Shown: positions 22,659 to 37,700 of the stretch, piece after piece
How the letters are laid out: each line of letters opens with the position of its first letter
Numbering within the stretch: the first letter of the stretch is position 1
From: Mycogone perniciosa
Taxonomy: Eukaryota; Ascomycota; Sordariomycetes; Hypocreales; Hypocreaceae
Reading direction: 5' to 3'
Assembly (NCBI GenBank): GCA_025331125.1
Contig: JAOALB010000117.1
Coordinates: forward strand, 62,001 to 126,000
DNA: 64,000 nucleotides
Translations under genes and position numbers: made by a program
The notes under the pieces: generated by a model
Database searches by the model: none
What the model was told of the DNA's origin: nothing
Seen by the model: the letters and a program-made list of their open reading frames with translations, nothing else

Positions 22659-25600
22659 AACTTCCCTTTTATAATACTAGGTCTTGGCACCTTATATTAA
22701 TGTTTTTGTATATAATACTATCAAACTACTAATAGTATTAAATCTTTACTTATAATAGCTTTAAAGCCTATAAATTGTAGTCCTTTTAACTTAAAAGAGT
22801 ATATATTTAAAAAGATATAATAAAAAGTAAAGAATATTATTTTTATTAAAGTAGAAATAAACCTTTATATTAATATTATTAATATTAAATTTAGCCTATT
22901 ATTAAAGGAAAGTTAATATATTAAAATATACTTTAATTTAAAGTTTAATAATAATAGTAACTTTAACTTTTTAATATTTAATCTTTTAAATTTACTTTTA
23001 ATTTCTTTTATATTATTAAATATTAAAATCCATACTTTTAAAGCCTTCAAAAGTATTAAAGCTAATTATAAAGTATTTAATAATATTATAGTTTAATTTT
23101 TAATAAGTAAAAGATATAATATTACTGTTTAAATAAGTTAAAGGATTATTAATTTCTTTAATAATAATAGTATTATATTTAAATTATAATTAAATGCGTT
23201 TAAAGACTTTTATGTTAATAAACTATATACTAAACTCTTTTTGATATATTATATTTTATTTTAATATATATTATAATAATAATAATGAAAGTATATTGAA
23301 TTAAAATCCCTTTCATTAATATTAAAAAAGACCTATAATTTTTTATTAAGTTAAATTTAAAATTAATTATATAAAAATATAGAATATATTATATTTCTTT
23401 ACTAATTATAAAGATTATTAAATAAACATTTAATATTATTTTTCAAATATTATTAATAAAGATTAAATAATCAATAATCTTAATTAAATAAAAGTTTTTT
23501 AATAAAAAGAATAACATTAAAATTTATTTAAGCGCTATAAAGGTTAGAGTAGTTTAATAATAGTATATATAGAATTTTAAGCTATTTAAATAGGATTTCA
23601 AACTCTTTTAATAATATAAAGGTAAATTACTTTAAAGCTATTAAGTTAAAAGTAAAAATATGAATTAATTAAAACTTGATTAATATTTAATTTTTAAAAT
23701 AATAATATTAAAACTAGTAAAAGAAATTATTTTCTTTTTTTAAATTAATAAATAAAAGGTTTACTGTTTTTAATTTTAATAATATAATAAGATTAATATA
23801 AAAGATTAGCTTTTCATTATAGTATAAAAACTATTAGGATTTTCATTCTTAATAAATATATTAAAGGAACTTTTAATACTGCCTTTATAGTAACTTTAAA
23901 TATAAGATATAAATTTATGTATTAAATATTTAATATATTAATTACTTAAAACTATATAAAGCTATATATAAATTATATCTAATTAAACCTTTTTATTTTT
24001 ATAGAAAATTAATATATTTTCTAATTATAAAACTAAAAAGAGTTTATTAATAAAAAGTAAAAGTATTTTAATAAATTTACTTTATAGCCTTTAAGCTTTT
24101 AGATACTATTTAAAATATAATAATCATTAGCGCTTTTTTATTGTTATATATAATAGCAGTAAAAAGACTTTTATAGTTTTAAATTTAAAAAAGAGGCTAT
24201 ATTAACAGATAATAATTTAAAAGTCTTTTAATAAATCTTACAGAATTTTATTAAAATTGAAAAAATAAAAGGTTCTAAAGAATTTTTTAAGTTAATACTA
24301 ATAAACTAAAGTTAATATATAATATTACTTTTACTTTTATAATTAAGAAAAGCTATAATATTATTATAATATTATTATAATATAAAAACTATGTATAAAT
24401 ATTACTTAAAAGGGATACTGGTATATAATATAATGTAAGGAATCTTAAACCTTTTTTAAATAATAATGTAAATAAACTATAATATTTACTTATAAGTCTT
24501 TATATATATAAATAAAAAAGTAAACATTTAAGTTAAATAATTATTTATTAAAACTACTTAAGACTTCCTTTAAATTTATATTAATAAAATTATAATTATC
24601 AACCTTTATAGAAAATATACTATATTTAAAGCCTTTAATACTTTATTTATATAGTTAATTACTAAAAATTATATAATAAATAAAGACTTTAATACTATAT
24701 ACTTTTTATAGTAAGCAATTAGTAACTGTAATTAAAGAAAAGATTTTACTTTTTCCCTTTTTTAATTAATAATAGCAGCTATAAATTAAACAGTTAAAGT
24801 TTTCTTTTTTCTTTTTTATAAATCTGTTAAAATAATAAGCCGACTATTAGGTTAATTACCTTTTAAACTATAATAGGGAGTTAAGTATAAAAAGAGCTAT
24901 TAAGCTTTCCTAATAGTTAAGAAAATAGCAGCTATACTACTAAACGCTTATCTTTATAATACTTAAAAGACTTTTAAAAAAGAATAAAGAATATTAAAAA
25001 TATATATTAATAAAATATAATTAATATAATTAAAGAAAGTAAAGATATATTCTATATAGCTTATTAAGCTAAGCTAAAATTAATCTTTTAATTACAGCTA
25101 TTATAAATTAGTAACTAAATGTTTACTTTTTAAAAAGAAAAGGCTACTGCCTTTTATAATATTATATTTAAAAGATATATAGCAGCTAATATTATTTAAC
25201 ACTTATAGATTTTAATTAATGAATAATAATAAATTATACTCTTTATAATAGTTTATTAGAAAAAGCAGTAATAGGGATAATATATATAGAAAATATATCT
25301 TTAAATATTAATAATATTATAGTAAACCTTTCATTTAGCTAATAATTAAAGAATATGTCTGCTCCTTTTATAAAATATACTGCAATTAAATAGTAAATAC
25401 TATATACTAAATAAGCTAATACCCTCCTTAAAAAGTCTAGTATTAACCTAATAATAGCTTTAATTTATAAAGTTAGGTTAGCTATTTTAATTATGGTTAA
25501 TATTTAAGAGGCCTTTAATATAATCTTTTATTAATGAACTATAAAGGTTTAGCTATATAAATAATATAGTATTTTTATTTATTAGTGATACCTTTAATTA

Positions 25601-26560
25601 AATAATAGTTTAAGTAATAGCTATAATTTAAGAACATTAATAATAAAGCCATAATAATATAATATTATTTAATTTTAGGAAAAATAAAAGTAATATACTT
25701 TTTAAAATACTATATTTAAAATTACCAACAAGTAATATATAGTAATATTAAAGAAACTGCCTTTAAAAAGGTATAATTAAATAATTTAGTATTTTCTTTA
25801 ATTAAAAGCTTAAGTTTAAAGTATATACTAAAGAATAGGCTATAAAAGCCTATATAGTAATAAATATACTTTATAGTATCTTAAACTTTATATAAAGGGT
25901 TATTTTGTTAAGGGTAATTAATATACCTAATACACTTACACTCCTTTTTACTAGCTTACCTAAGAAAAGTCGGTTATTTATTTAAGCAACTACTAGATTA
26001 GGGAGGCATAAGACTATAAAGATAAACAGATAGACCTAGTTTAATAACAATTAACCTATATTCTCTTTTAATATATTACTTTACCAGTAACTTTATAGCC
26101 GTTAAGGCATAAGGAGGTAACTATTAGTTGCTTTTGACTGCAGATATTATAATTAAATGATTTGCAGTATCCTTTAATCCCTATATTACGTAACTATAGC
26201 TTTATAGTTCTATTAAAAACGCGGTTCCTGCGCTTTATTCCACTTATTATTAGTGTATATATATATATATTTAAAGTGCCAATTCCCCCTTAAAAATCTA
26301 TACTATACTTTATATACTAAGCAGTTTATATATATATTAAGCTAATACTTTACTATAGGGTAAAAGTATAATATAAAGGCTTAAAGGTATATAAAATACA
26401 ATACCTTTTTAATTATATAAGTTTGGTTTTTGAAATAACTATATAGTTAATTTTTTTAGTATAAAGAATAACCTTTATATTAAGTTTATATAGGGAGAGT
26501 GGGATCTTTTTAATAATATAACTCTTTAATACTTAAAAGGTTTAATTTACAGTTAAACTA
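22659..26560 (+). mobile_element. Tad-like LINE copy, truncated at 3' end, RIP-mutated
   Basis: Reverse-complement similarity to the LINE at 38,845-52,635 can be followed by eye. 22,680-24,480 matches 52,635 down to 50,736; 24,490-25,910 matches the sequence left of 42,681; and 26,297-26,560 matches about 40,565 down to 40,310. Similarity then stops, so about 1.5 kb of the LINE 3' part is missing. This copy lacks the Gypsy insertion found in the other copy but carries its own solo LTR2. It shows internal length differences of several hundred bases. Confidence 0.7.
25913..26296 (-). mobile_element. Solo LTR2, inverted, inside LINE
   Basis: About 384 bp matching the reverse complement of the two LTR2 copies at 42,685 and 50,344, including the shared core with ctgcagatattataattaaa and the Gypsy-family ends (ttttgttaaggg at one side, ttcccccttaa at the other). 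LINE sequence continues on both sides without a gap, with a decayed short duplication (about gttat/tctat) at the borders. No internal Gypsy sequence is attached, so it is a recombination-derived solo LTR. Confidence 0.75.
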
Positions 26561-29500
26561 CTTTTTAATTCCTGCAGTATTTATACTCTTTAACTTAAAG
26601 AAATAATCTATTATACTATAGGAATTTATTTTTATACTATATTAATAAAACTAGCTTTATTAAAAGATTAATTACTTTTAGCGATATATTTGCCTATAAA
26701 AATATAACTTTTAATATAAAAAGGCAGGGAAAAAATATTTTTAATAATATTATATTAAAAAGCGCAATAAAATATTAAAATAGCTTATAAATTTAATGCC
26801 TTTATAAATATAATAGATTATTATTAATAATAAATTATTAGTTTTAAATATTATAAATAGTAAATTATGATTTATTTATATTATATTATTCCTTATATAT
26901 TTATTAATAATTATATTAACATTTATTAATTATAGCTGTTTAATATAAGGCTGTATAGATTAGCATTTTCTTTAAAAGTTTGAAATCCTAATAATATAAT
27001 TGCCTAAATTAAAAAGCTTTATTTTGGCTAATAGTAAAGCAGTAGTATAGTTAACTAATAATATAATCTTAAATATAAAAATAAAGGAATATAAAAAGCT
27101 ATATATATTTTTTATTATTAATCTCTTGGATTAAAACCCCTTTATTTTTAAAATACTATAGCTATAGCAATATAATCCTAATATTAACTAGCTTATATTA
27201 GCAGTTACTTTTAACTTATAATACTATTTAATAAATTATTGCCTTTAAACCTATACTATATTAATAATTTTTAAGCTAATAACTATTTTATATAATATTA
27301 ATATTTTAAGTAAACCTTTAAAGTTAGCACTTTATACTATTAGCGAAAAATAAAATAATATATTAAAAAAGGTAAAAAAAGGGTAAAAGAAAGTTTAATT
27401 TTAAGTTTATATTAAAAGTATATTAAAGCAAATAATACTTTAATAAAAAGAAAAAGACTTATATATAAACTCTATATTAACTTTATAGTAATATTAAAGT
27501 AAAATTACTATTACTTTTATTAATTTAATAACTGTAAAGGACTTGAAACCAAAATATAAATAATATTTATAGCTAATAGCTATTAATATTTATATTAATA
27601 TAATTTAATATAAGTCTTTAAATTAAATATACTAATATTTAATAAATTTATAGCTGTAGTGCTATATAAATGCTTTAATTTAATAAATATTTAAATATTT
27701 ACTATAATATTATTTATTTGATTCTATAAAGATTTATTTATTTAATATATAAAATTAATTTAGGCAGATTTAATAAAAGATATATAAAAGAAAAAATATA
27801 AAGTATATTAACTATTAAAGCTTAATAAAGATACTTTTATAAATATATTATAAAGATAAAGCAGCTTTATAGCAGTATAAATATTATTCCCTATAGCTTT
27901 TTATAAATTCTTTATATACTGCTATAGTAAAGAATACCTTTAAAGGATACTAGAGTTTAATATTAATAAATTTATAAAAGTAAAGCTAAAATTAATAAAA
28001 AGTAATATTTAAAAAAAACTTTTTACTTAACTATAAAATAAAATTATTAGTTTTTTTTTATAATTAATAAATAAATTTCCCTTTAAAATATTATAAAATT
28101 ATAAAATTAAACTTTTATTAAAAAAGGAACTATTATATTAAAACAACCACTTAATATTATTAAATAAACTTTAAATTATAAAGAAATAGCTAAATAAAAA
28201 CCTAATGAAAGGATTCATTAAAGAATCTAAAGTAAAATATACTGCCCCCTTACTTTTTACTGTAAAACTTAAAAGCAGTATCTGTATTTATTAAAACTAT
28301 TAGAGCTTTAATAATATTATTATAAAGAATTGCTATTTATTACTGCTGATTTAGGAAATATTAAATACTTTATATAATATTAGATTTTATATTAAATTAA
28401 GTATAATAATTGCTTTTAATAAAGTTAAAATTATAAAAAGATATAAATAGAAAATAACTTTTATAATTTAATTTATGCTATTTAAAACCTTTATTATACC
28501 TTTTAGCCTTTATAATACTTTAGCTTTCTTTTGATATTATATTAACTATACTTTATATACTTTATTTAATAAAGCTTTTATAGTTTACTTTAATAATATT
28601 TTAATTTATTTAGCTATATAAAAGGAATATTAATAATATATATAAAAAGTTATAAATAAATAAATTAATATAAGTTTTTAACTTAATATTAAAAAATATA
28701 AATTTAAAATAATAAAAATAAAGTACTTTAGCTTAATTATTATAAGTAATAGTATTAAAATAAACCTTAAGAAAGTAGCTATAATTATAAGTTAAAAGAA
28801 ACCTTTAAACCTTTATAAACTTTAATATTTCTTAAGGTTTATAAATTTCTATTAGCAGCTTATTAAAGACTTCTGTAATATCTCTAAACCTTTAAACAGC
28901 CTTTTAAGAAAGGATATACTATAAAATTAAATAGAACTTTATATTATTATATTTAATTATTTTAAAACCTAGTTTATAACTGCCTTAATCTTTACTTTCT
29001 TTAACTATAATAAAAAGATAACTTTAATAATAAATACTTTAAATTCAATATTTAATAGTATTGTCTTAATATAATAAAAATAGTTTTTTATAACTAATAG
29101 TATACTTTTAATTAAAGTATTTATTTATTAAATGCAATTATAAAAGTTATAATAAAAAACTGCCAACTATTATTAAATTATTAAAAGAATAATACTTTAA
29201 GTTTTAATGTATAAAAAATAAATTTAAAGTTATTATAAAGTATAAAAGCTTAAAATAATGTATAATTATTAAAGTATTAAATTAAAAATAAATCTATTAA
29301 TTTAAACTTTTATTTTAATATAATTTTTAGATTATTTATTGGCTTGCATTAAAAGCAGTAAAGCATACTATATTAAACAAAAGATTTTAAAATATTTTAT
29401 TAAAGTGAAATTAAAATAATAGTTAATTAAAAGAAAAAAAAGAAACTTTGCTTTTAAAAAGCTACTTTAACCCTTATATTTATATTAATATTATAAAAAG

Positions 29501-31212
29501 TATAAATAAAAAAACCTCTTTACTATAATAACTAGCACTTTAATTTTAAACTTAAAAATATTAATTGATAAAATAATTAATGAAGTCTATAAAATATTAA
29601 ATATAGTATATATTATAATATAGGCGCTTTAAAGCCTAGCTATTTAATCATAGCTTCAAAATATTTAAAGTAATTTAAAGGCAGCTATATAAGATTTTTA
29701 AATCTACAGTAATTAAATATATTATTAAAAATAACCTTTCTGTTTATTAATAGATAAAGTAACAATATAAATTATATATTAAATATACTTTTCTAGGCTA
29801 AAGTAATACTTAAAATAAATAAAAACATTAAACCTTTTTAATTATATATACTAGTAGCTGCAAATATTAGCTAATATTAATACTTTTATTAAAGGTTATA
29901 ACCTATACTTTTAAATAAAGTTAAATAAGTTTACTCCTTTAAAATCTTTAAAATTATTACTAGTATTATTTTAAGCTTAAAGTAATAATTTAATAAATTA
30001 TATTATATTACTGTTTAATTATAATTTACAAAGCTTAGTTTATAAAAATATCTTTATAGTAATATACTACTTAATAAAAATATATTATCTTATTATTATT
30101 TATATATTTAATATTAAAAAACTTAGTTATACCTTTATTTTATATATTAATACTTGATATAAAGCTTTAAAAATAATTATATTAAATTGAAGTATTTAGT
30201 TTATATTTAAACTCTAAAAATAGCTATTTTAATAACTTAAAATCTACTTTAAATATTCTGAGCCTATTATTTAAAGATTAATAGCTAGATTAAATAACTA
30301 AATATAAAAGTAATGTAATATTAAGTAGTTTATAAGTTTTTATTAAAATATTTAAATAAATTAATTATTATTTATAAATTCTGTGTAAAATATTTAAATA
30401 TTTAAAATAATAAAAACGTTATTATTTTTAATAAATTATAGTTTTTATTTACGCTTAAAAGTTAAGCCTTTAAACCTTTACCTGCTAAATTTATTTATTA
30501 TTTAAAAAACAAGTTTCTTTAAAGTAAATACTATAGCTAAGTATATCTAATAAATCTTGAATTAATTAAAAGCCTTTATAGGATAATTAATTGCTTAATA
30601 TAAAGCTGCAGCTAATATATTAAAAGAGGATTTATATTAATTTATAGTTAGTAAAAAGGAATATTTAAAGATTAAATACTTTAAAATAAACTGCTTAATA
30701 AAGAAAAGAAATAATAAATAAATAATCTTATATAAAATCTTTAATATATACCTTTAAGTTTATTAATTTAAATTCTTTCACTATATTTATATTTTCTTTA
30801 TATTTTATAACTCTCTCTTTAAACTATTAGCAGTTAATAAAGCAGGCTAATAAATATATTTACTAAGATAAAACGCTATTAATAAATAAAAGAATAAAAA
30901 TATATAGGGATAAATCTTTAAAACAAATAATAAAATAAATAAGATAATAGAAAAGTAGGAATTTAATAATATCTTTAACTATTATAATAAGGATAGCCTA
31001 TATTATTATATAGCTTAGAAATGTTATATATTAAGCTAGTAACCTATAAAAGATTTAAAAGGATAAGACGCTGCCTTTTTAAAATACTATATAAAACACC
31101 TTAATAAGCCTAGCCCGCCTGCCTAGGTTAAGAAAAGGAAGATAACCGATTAGCTGGACCTGCAATGCAGTAGCTGCTTATAATAGAATTAATATAATAA
31201 AAGGATTAAAAT
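26561..31212 (+). mobile_element. Gypsy-type LTR retrotransposon interior, RIP-inactivated
   Basis: Plus-strand pol relics are readable. Around 28,489-28,612 the sequence reads IIPFSLYNT(L)AFF*YYI ... VYFNNILIY, the mutated form of the Gypsy RT block normally ending in F/YxDDxL. Around 28,790-28,920 it reads KPLNLYKLQYFLRFINFYQQLIKDF, the connection segment before RNase H. Stops stand at several Gln/Trp positions. The LTR1 copy at 31,213 follows directly and would be its 3' LTR. The 5' end is missing, replaced at 26,560 by the LINE. Confidence 0.75.
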
Positions 31213-31795
31213 TGTTAAAATAACAAGGTTATACTGAACCTCATTTATGTGTACAGCTTCTAGGAAGCTGCATACAACGCAGCAATGAGGAAACGACTGA
31301 GAGTCTAATTGGGTTAACAATGGATAAACAATTAAATTGTAACTAATCTAATAGCTGAAAAGCTATAGAATATCTAGTGTATGTGCGGCCAGTGTAGAAG
31401 TGATTGTATAAACAATAGCTTTGTCTTCTACAATAGTCCTCCGACTAAATAATAAGAATGCAGCAGCAGAATTGGGTTTGTGGCCTTATTCCTATTTTCC
31501 GCAAAATTTATTTATATGGGAAATCGTCCAAATCGACTCACGGCCATACAAACAGGAAACCATTTTAGTCAGATTTTTCACAATAGCCATTATGCCTATT
31601 GTATTAAGTCTAGGGTAGGCGGGGTAGCTGGTCCTAGCTCAATTGTTATTGTTGAAGATAACAGAAATTTCCTGACTTACACCAAAGTTTCTCTAGAGCT
31701 TGGTACTAGCGTCGGGCCTGATTCCGGGTCTAGCCAGAATAGGAAGGTTACCCAAATACACTAAAATCCTTGCTTTTTAGCCCTCCTTTTTAACA
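31213..31795 (+). mobile_element. LTR1, full length, least RIP-mutated copy
   Basis: 583 bp running from TGTTAAAA to TTTTAACA, an 8 bp inverted terminal repeat of the standard TG...CA form. Compared with the other copies (22,436, 38,469/52,636, 53,097) it retains many C and G bases that are T or A elsewhere, including several CpGs. Short open frames inside it (31,421-31,618 and 31,480-31,764) look incidental. It serves as the reference for identifying the other copies. Confidence 0.85.
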
Positions 31796-34700
31796 TTTAT
31801 AATTCCTTTTAATATTTATTATAGTAGGCTTAACTTTTTTAAGTTTTTTTTATCAAAGTTTTATATTACTTTTTCTTAACTTTATAGGTTTTTAATTAAT
31901 TACTATATAGTAGTATAGTACTTTTATTTAATAAAGTAATAGAATCTATTATTATTATACTAATTTAAAAGTACTTTAAACTTTTATTTCTTTTATATTT
32001 TATTTATATTAATTTCTTTTTTTAGTATTTTCCTTTAAATATTTTATAATTTAACTTTATTAATTATCTTTTACTTAAAATATAGTAAAATAGCTATTTT
32101 AAATTATAAAAGGGAGTTATATAAAATTAAGAAAATCTTTATACTTTCTAGTAAACTAATAGCGCAGGCTTATAAATATACCTTTATTATTATATAAAGC
32201 TTTACTTATTTATTATCTAGCTTTTTTATTAGCTAGTTAGTCTTTATATTTTATATATTAATAAAGATGTTTTATTTAATAGTATAGACTAATAATGCCT
32301 TTTTTTATATATTTGCGTTTTTTTATATCTTTTTTTAAGGCTTTAATAAAGGCTTTTAGCTATATAATAATGCATTTAAATCGCTTAGTAATAGTATTAG
32401 TGTAAAAGAATTTTCTTTTTTTACTATAGAGAGGTTGAGCAGGTAAAGCTATAAAGGCTTTATTTTTAAGTAAAGGTTAAAACTATAATTAGTAAAAAAT
32501 AGTAATATACTGCAATTTAATATAATATTATTAAGTATACTATAAAGGCAGTAAATTTTATTAATAAATATATTAATTAACTTTTTTATTAAGAGTAAAG
32601 TAATAAATATAAAATAATATATTTTTATAAAATAATAAACTATTACTAGTAAATATTTATATATAATATTATAATAGTAGGATTAAATAGTAATATAATA
32701 TAGTTAATAAAGATATTTAACTATATATAAAATAAAATTAATAATAGTTAAAGGAAGCCTTATGGTAAAGATTATAAGGCCTTTATTTTAATATATAGTT
32801 TATAGGCTTATATAAATGCTTTAGTATCTTTTAAAATCTATAGCTATTAATATATTTAGCTAATAAAGTTTAGAGTTTTAAACCTGCTTAAATATTTAGC
32901 TAAGCTACTTAAATAGTTTTTAAATAAAATTTATATATAAAGTTTATTATTAAAGGGAATAAAGAGCTGCTTTTAATAGTAAATTCTATTATTTATTATT
33001 TAGCTGTTATTTATTGCAATTTAAAGTTTTCTGTAAAGCTGTTTTAGCTATTAGTAAATATTAAGGTTATAAAGCGCAATTACTATTTCTCTCGCTATAG
33101 TATTTTATTTATATACCGCTGCGATTAGGTTATTAATTAATCTGTCTTTTATTAATATTATTATAGCTATAAAAGCAGCTTTTATAGACAGTTTAATATT
33201 TAATAAAACCTTTTTTTTAAAATATCGCTTAAGCTTTAAAGCTAAAAGAACTTTATAGGAGGATAATATATTGCCTATTTTTAATTTAATTGTTAAAGGG
33301 GTTTAATTTTATAAGCCTATTTTCTGCTTTTTTACTTAAAGCATTAAACTTTATAGCTTTAAAGCCAGGTTAATCGATCATATAGAAATTAAAGCTAAAA
33401 ACGAATTTAAACTATTAGATTTACTGTTAATTTAAGGCTTTTATTAAAGTAAAATATTTAAAGTTCTTATAGTCTATAATAATATTAAACTTTTATCAGC
33501 TTTATAATTTTAAGCGCTACTTTTTTATTACTTTGATAATAATTAAAAGTTCTTTATTATAGATTTTATAATTATATTTTCAAGTATTATACTTTGCGGA
33601 AAAAAATATAATAAAGTATAGCATGCCTTCTTTATTATACTATAATAAAATACTGCCTAATACTTTATTAAAGGCATTAACTTTAAAGACTATTTATTTA
33701 TTATAGTTAAAAAGGGCTAAGGTTAAAGTTAATTTAAAGGTATATTTAATTAAGTTTAAGGCTTCCTGCTATTTTTTTCTTTAAGTATATAGTTAGTCTT
33801 TTTTTACAAGTTTATTTAATAGTGCAGTTATTTTAAAGTATTTTTAAATAAAACAGTAATAAAAATTTATAAAGTTAAAAAACATTTATAAATCTTTTAC
33901 TTTTTTAAATAATTATTAGTTTAATATAGCTTTAATTTTTTTAAAATTTATTTTTAGTCCTTTTAAGGTAATAATTAAATTAAAGTATTTTATTTTTAGT
34001 ATTTTAAATTTATATTTAATAATATTAATTTAAAGGCTAGTGTAGTAAAGGCAGGCTATTATTTTATCTATATATTTATAATACTTCTTTTTATATAAAT
34101 AATTATATGAGGATATTATTAAAGTATACTATATAAATATAATTAAAGAGGTTATAAAAAGTATAGTTAATATAATATTAAAATATAGTAAATGTATTAT
34201 AGAGGCTAAAAGGTATAATTAATATTTTAAAAAGGCCAAACTTTATAATAAATATAATTTTCTATATATCTTTTTTAATAATATAAAGGTTATTAAATGC
34301 AGCAATAATATTAAATTTTATATATACCTTTATATAATTTAAAGTATTAAAGGTTTTTTAAATTAATAATAGTAGGTATTGATTTTTAATAGTAATATTA
34401 TTTAACTTTTAGTAATTTTAATAAATATAAATACTGCCTTTTAATTTTACAGCTAAAAGGAGGGGAATAATATATTATATTTATAATTTAGAAATAAATC
34501 CTTTTATTAAATTATTATTTAATTATTCTTTTTTTATTTATAGTTTATTAAATAAAAATAGCCTATTTCTTTAATATAATAAAGCTTTTTTTAGCAGTAT
34601 TTTAATTTTATAGTTTTAGGCCTATTATAAAAAAGGTTTATTTACTGTTTTTAATAAAAAGGTATTATATAAATTATATAATTAAAAAGCAGTTTTTTTA

Positions 34701-37700
34701 AGATATTTAGTTTATTAAGTTTAGGTTTTTTTACTATAAGTTTTTTAATATTAATAGCTGTAATTTCTTTTAATTATATTAAAGAGTAATCTTTATTAAT
34801 AAAATTATATATTTCTTTAAGTAATATTATTTTTACTTTAATATAATCTTTTTATTTTATAAATATTTATTAAAAGAATTTATTTAAAAGCTTTAATAAA
34901 GTAATAAATATTAATCTTTTAATTTTAATAGTTTAATTAATCTCTTTTTAAATTACCTTTATTATATAAATATATAATTATTAATAAAAAGTAATAAAGT
35001 TTATAACTACTATTATTTATATATTTATTATATTTAAATATACTTTTTAATTTCAAAGTTTAATTTAGTTTTATAAAAGTAATATATTAAAAAGTAATAA
35101 TAATAGCTTTAATAAAGGTTTCTTTTTTTATTATTAACTATAAATTATAAACGTAAGCAGTAGCTTTATATATATTTAATTTAACATTATTTATACCTAT
35201 ATTTCTTTATTATTAATTCTATGATATTTATAGGTTATATAGTAATTCTAATTTAATATTAAAGTTTATAAAATATATAATTTAAAGGCCCCTTCTTTAA
35301 TTAAATAATAGTTTAATTCTTTGAAATTATTTTTAATTAATAGTTATTAGTATAGTATAGTTCTTTATTTAATTAAATTAAGCTTTACTTTATTTAAAGT
35401 ATCTTTAACTATGAATTATTAGTAATATATACTTTTTATATTAACTTTAATAAAGCTATTTTCTATTTTAACTACTATTAAAACTTATATAAAGCTAGCT
35501 ATACTATTTAAAAAATAATAAATATAATAGTAATAGGATTTAAAAATAATAATTAACTTTTTTTAATTAATATTAAAATTATATTTTTTTAGCTATAAAA
35601 GGCTAAAGATTATAGGTATATTACTAAAGATATTTATAATAAAAAAAAGTAAAGTTTTTTATAAAAGCTAATTATAGTTTATATAATAAAAAAGATTAAA
35701 GTTTTATTAGCTATATTTTTATTTATAAATAAAAGTTTTTTAATAAATAATAATTATTAAATAATAATATTAAATTATTTAATAAAGGTATAGCTAATAA
35801 AAGTTTAAAGTATATAGTGATTATTTATTAAAGCTTTTAAATTAATATAAATATTATATATATGAAATAATATAATTTATATTAAAAGGGATTTATTATT
35901 TATTAATTTAAGTTTAAAGGGTTTTTAATTAAAAGAATCGTCGTAAATTTATTTTAAAATAATAATTTTATTTAGAGTTAACTTTTATTTATAACTTTTA
36001 ATAAAGGTTAATCTTTTTTTTAGTTTATAATTTAAATTTAGGTTTTTAATAAATAAAACTAATTAAATTAAAGTAAACTCAAAGTTAATAAAATAATATT
36101 ACTATTCTTATTTTTATTAATATTTAAAAAAAGTATATTATTTAAAGCTTAAATGTATAAATTATTTAAATATTATAAATTATATTAATAGACTATTAAG
36201 GTTTAGTTGTTATACTTTACTAAATTATGTTATTATTAGCTTTAAAGTAATATTAAATTAAAGTATAATTAATATAATTAAATTTAATGATTTTAATTTT
36301 ATATTTAATATAAATTACTTTAATCTATATTAAACTGCTTTTCCTTTTATACTTATTAAAGCTATAGCTTACTTTTTTATAATAAAAGTAAAATCCTTTA
36401 ACAATATATTTTTATAAAGACTTTAAAGGTAAAGTAATAAAGTATATATAATATTTAACTATATTAAATTCCTAGTTAATATTAAAGTAATAGTTTAATT
36501 ATTTTATTAATATTAATATTACTATTATTAATAACTTTATTAATATTAATTTATTTAAGCAGTATAAAAAGTATTATAATAAATGCCTTTTTAAGGTTTA
36601 TTATAAATAGTTTAATAAAGTTAATACTATTTAATAGTTTTATTATATTTACTGCTTAATATAAATAACTTTATTATAAAATTTTAAAAAAGTTTATTTA
36701 ATATATATAGGCTATTAAAAGACTATAATACCTTTTAAAAAAGGTTAATTATTTTGTATTATTTATTAAAATTAATAAAAAGTATTATATTAATATTTTA
36801 ATACAATTAGGCAAGGTTATTAAAACTTTTAATAATAGTGTTAAAGTTCTTTTATTATAATCAATATTTTTTTCAAACATTTATAATATATAAAACATTT
36901 TTTTAAATGTAATTAAAAAAATTAATTAATTATTTATAAAACTAATATTAATTTAAAAATATTAATTAATATATTTTTATTAATATTTAATAATATCTTT
37001 TTATTTACTATTAAACTATTTAAAGTTTTTAATTTAATACTAGTTAAATAAATAATTATTTTTAAAGCTTAATAGTAAAGCTATATTTAAAGCTTTAATT
37101 TAAACTTTAATTTATACTTTAAAGTTTTAATTTTTAATTATTTACTTTAAAAATCTTTATTTAAAGGTTTATTTTTTTTTATTATATTAAACCTTTTTCA
37201 TTATTTAATTAAAAAGATAAAATTAATAATAAAAATTATTATTTTTAATAATTGCATTTATTAAATATATATAATTACTATTAATATTAGATTTATATAA
37301 AGTTTTAAAAAGAAAAGGGAAAAGTATAAGCTTTATAGCTAAAGCTATAGTCTATTAAGCTAAATTAAACTATAAGGTAAAGTTTAAGGTATTTATATTT
37401 ATTTTATTTATAATCAGTTTTTTATAAATATAAGGTTTAAAAAATAAAGGCTAAGCTATAAAGGCATTACTATAGGTTTAGGAATAAAGGGGGATTTAAA
37501 GGGAATTTATAATTGGTTAAGTATATACTTTATAATAGTATAGCCGAGTTAAAGAATAGTATAAACTATTATAGTATAGAAAGGCAGGTTAAAGTAAATA
37601 TTATCATTATACTATAGAGAGCGAGAAAGCTTTAAGGCTTTATAAAAGGCTATAGCTAGGAATATATTAAGGCCTAGTTATATAGCTAAGGCTTATATAA

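Noticed and set aside
31421..31764. Two overlapping open frames of 65 and 94 codons as genes
   Set aside because: Both lie inside the least-mutated LTR1 copy, have no recognisable domain, and are open only because this copy escaped mutation.
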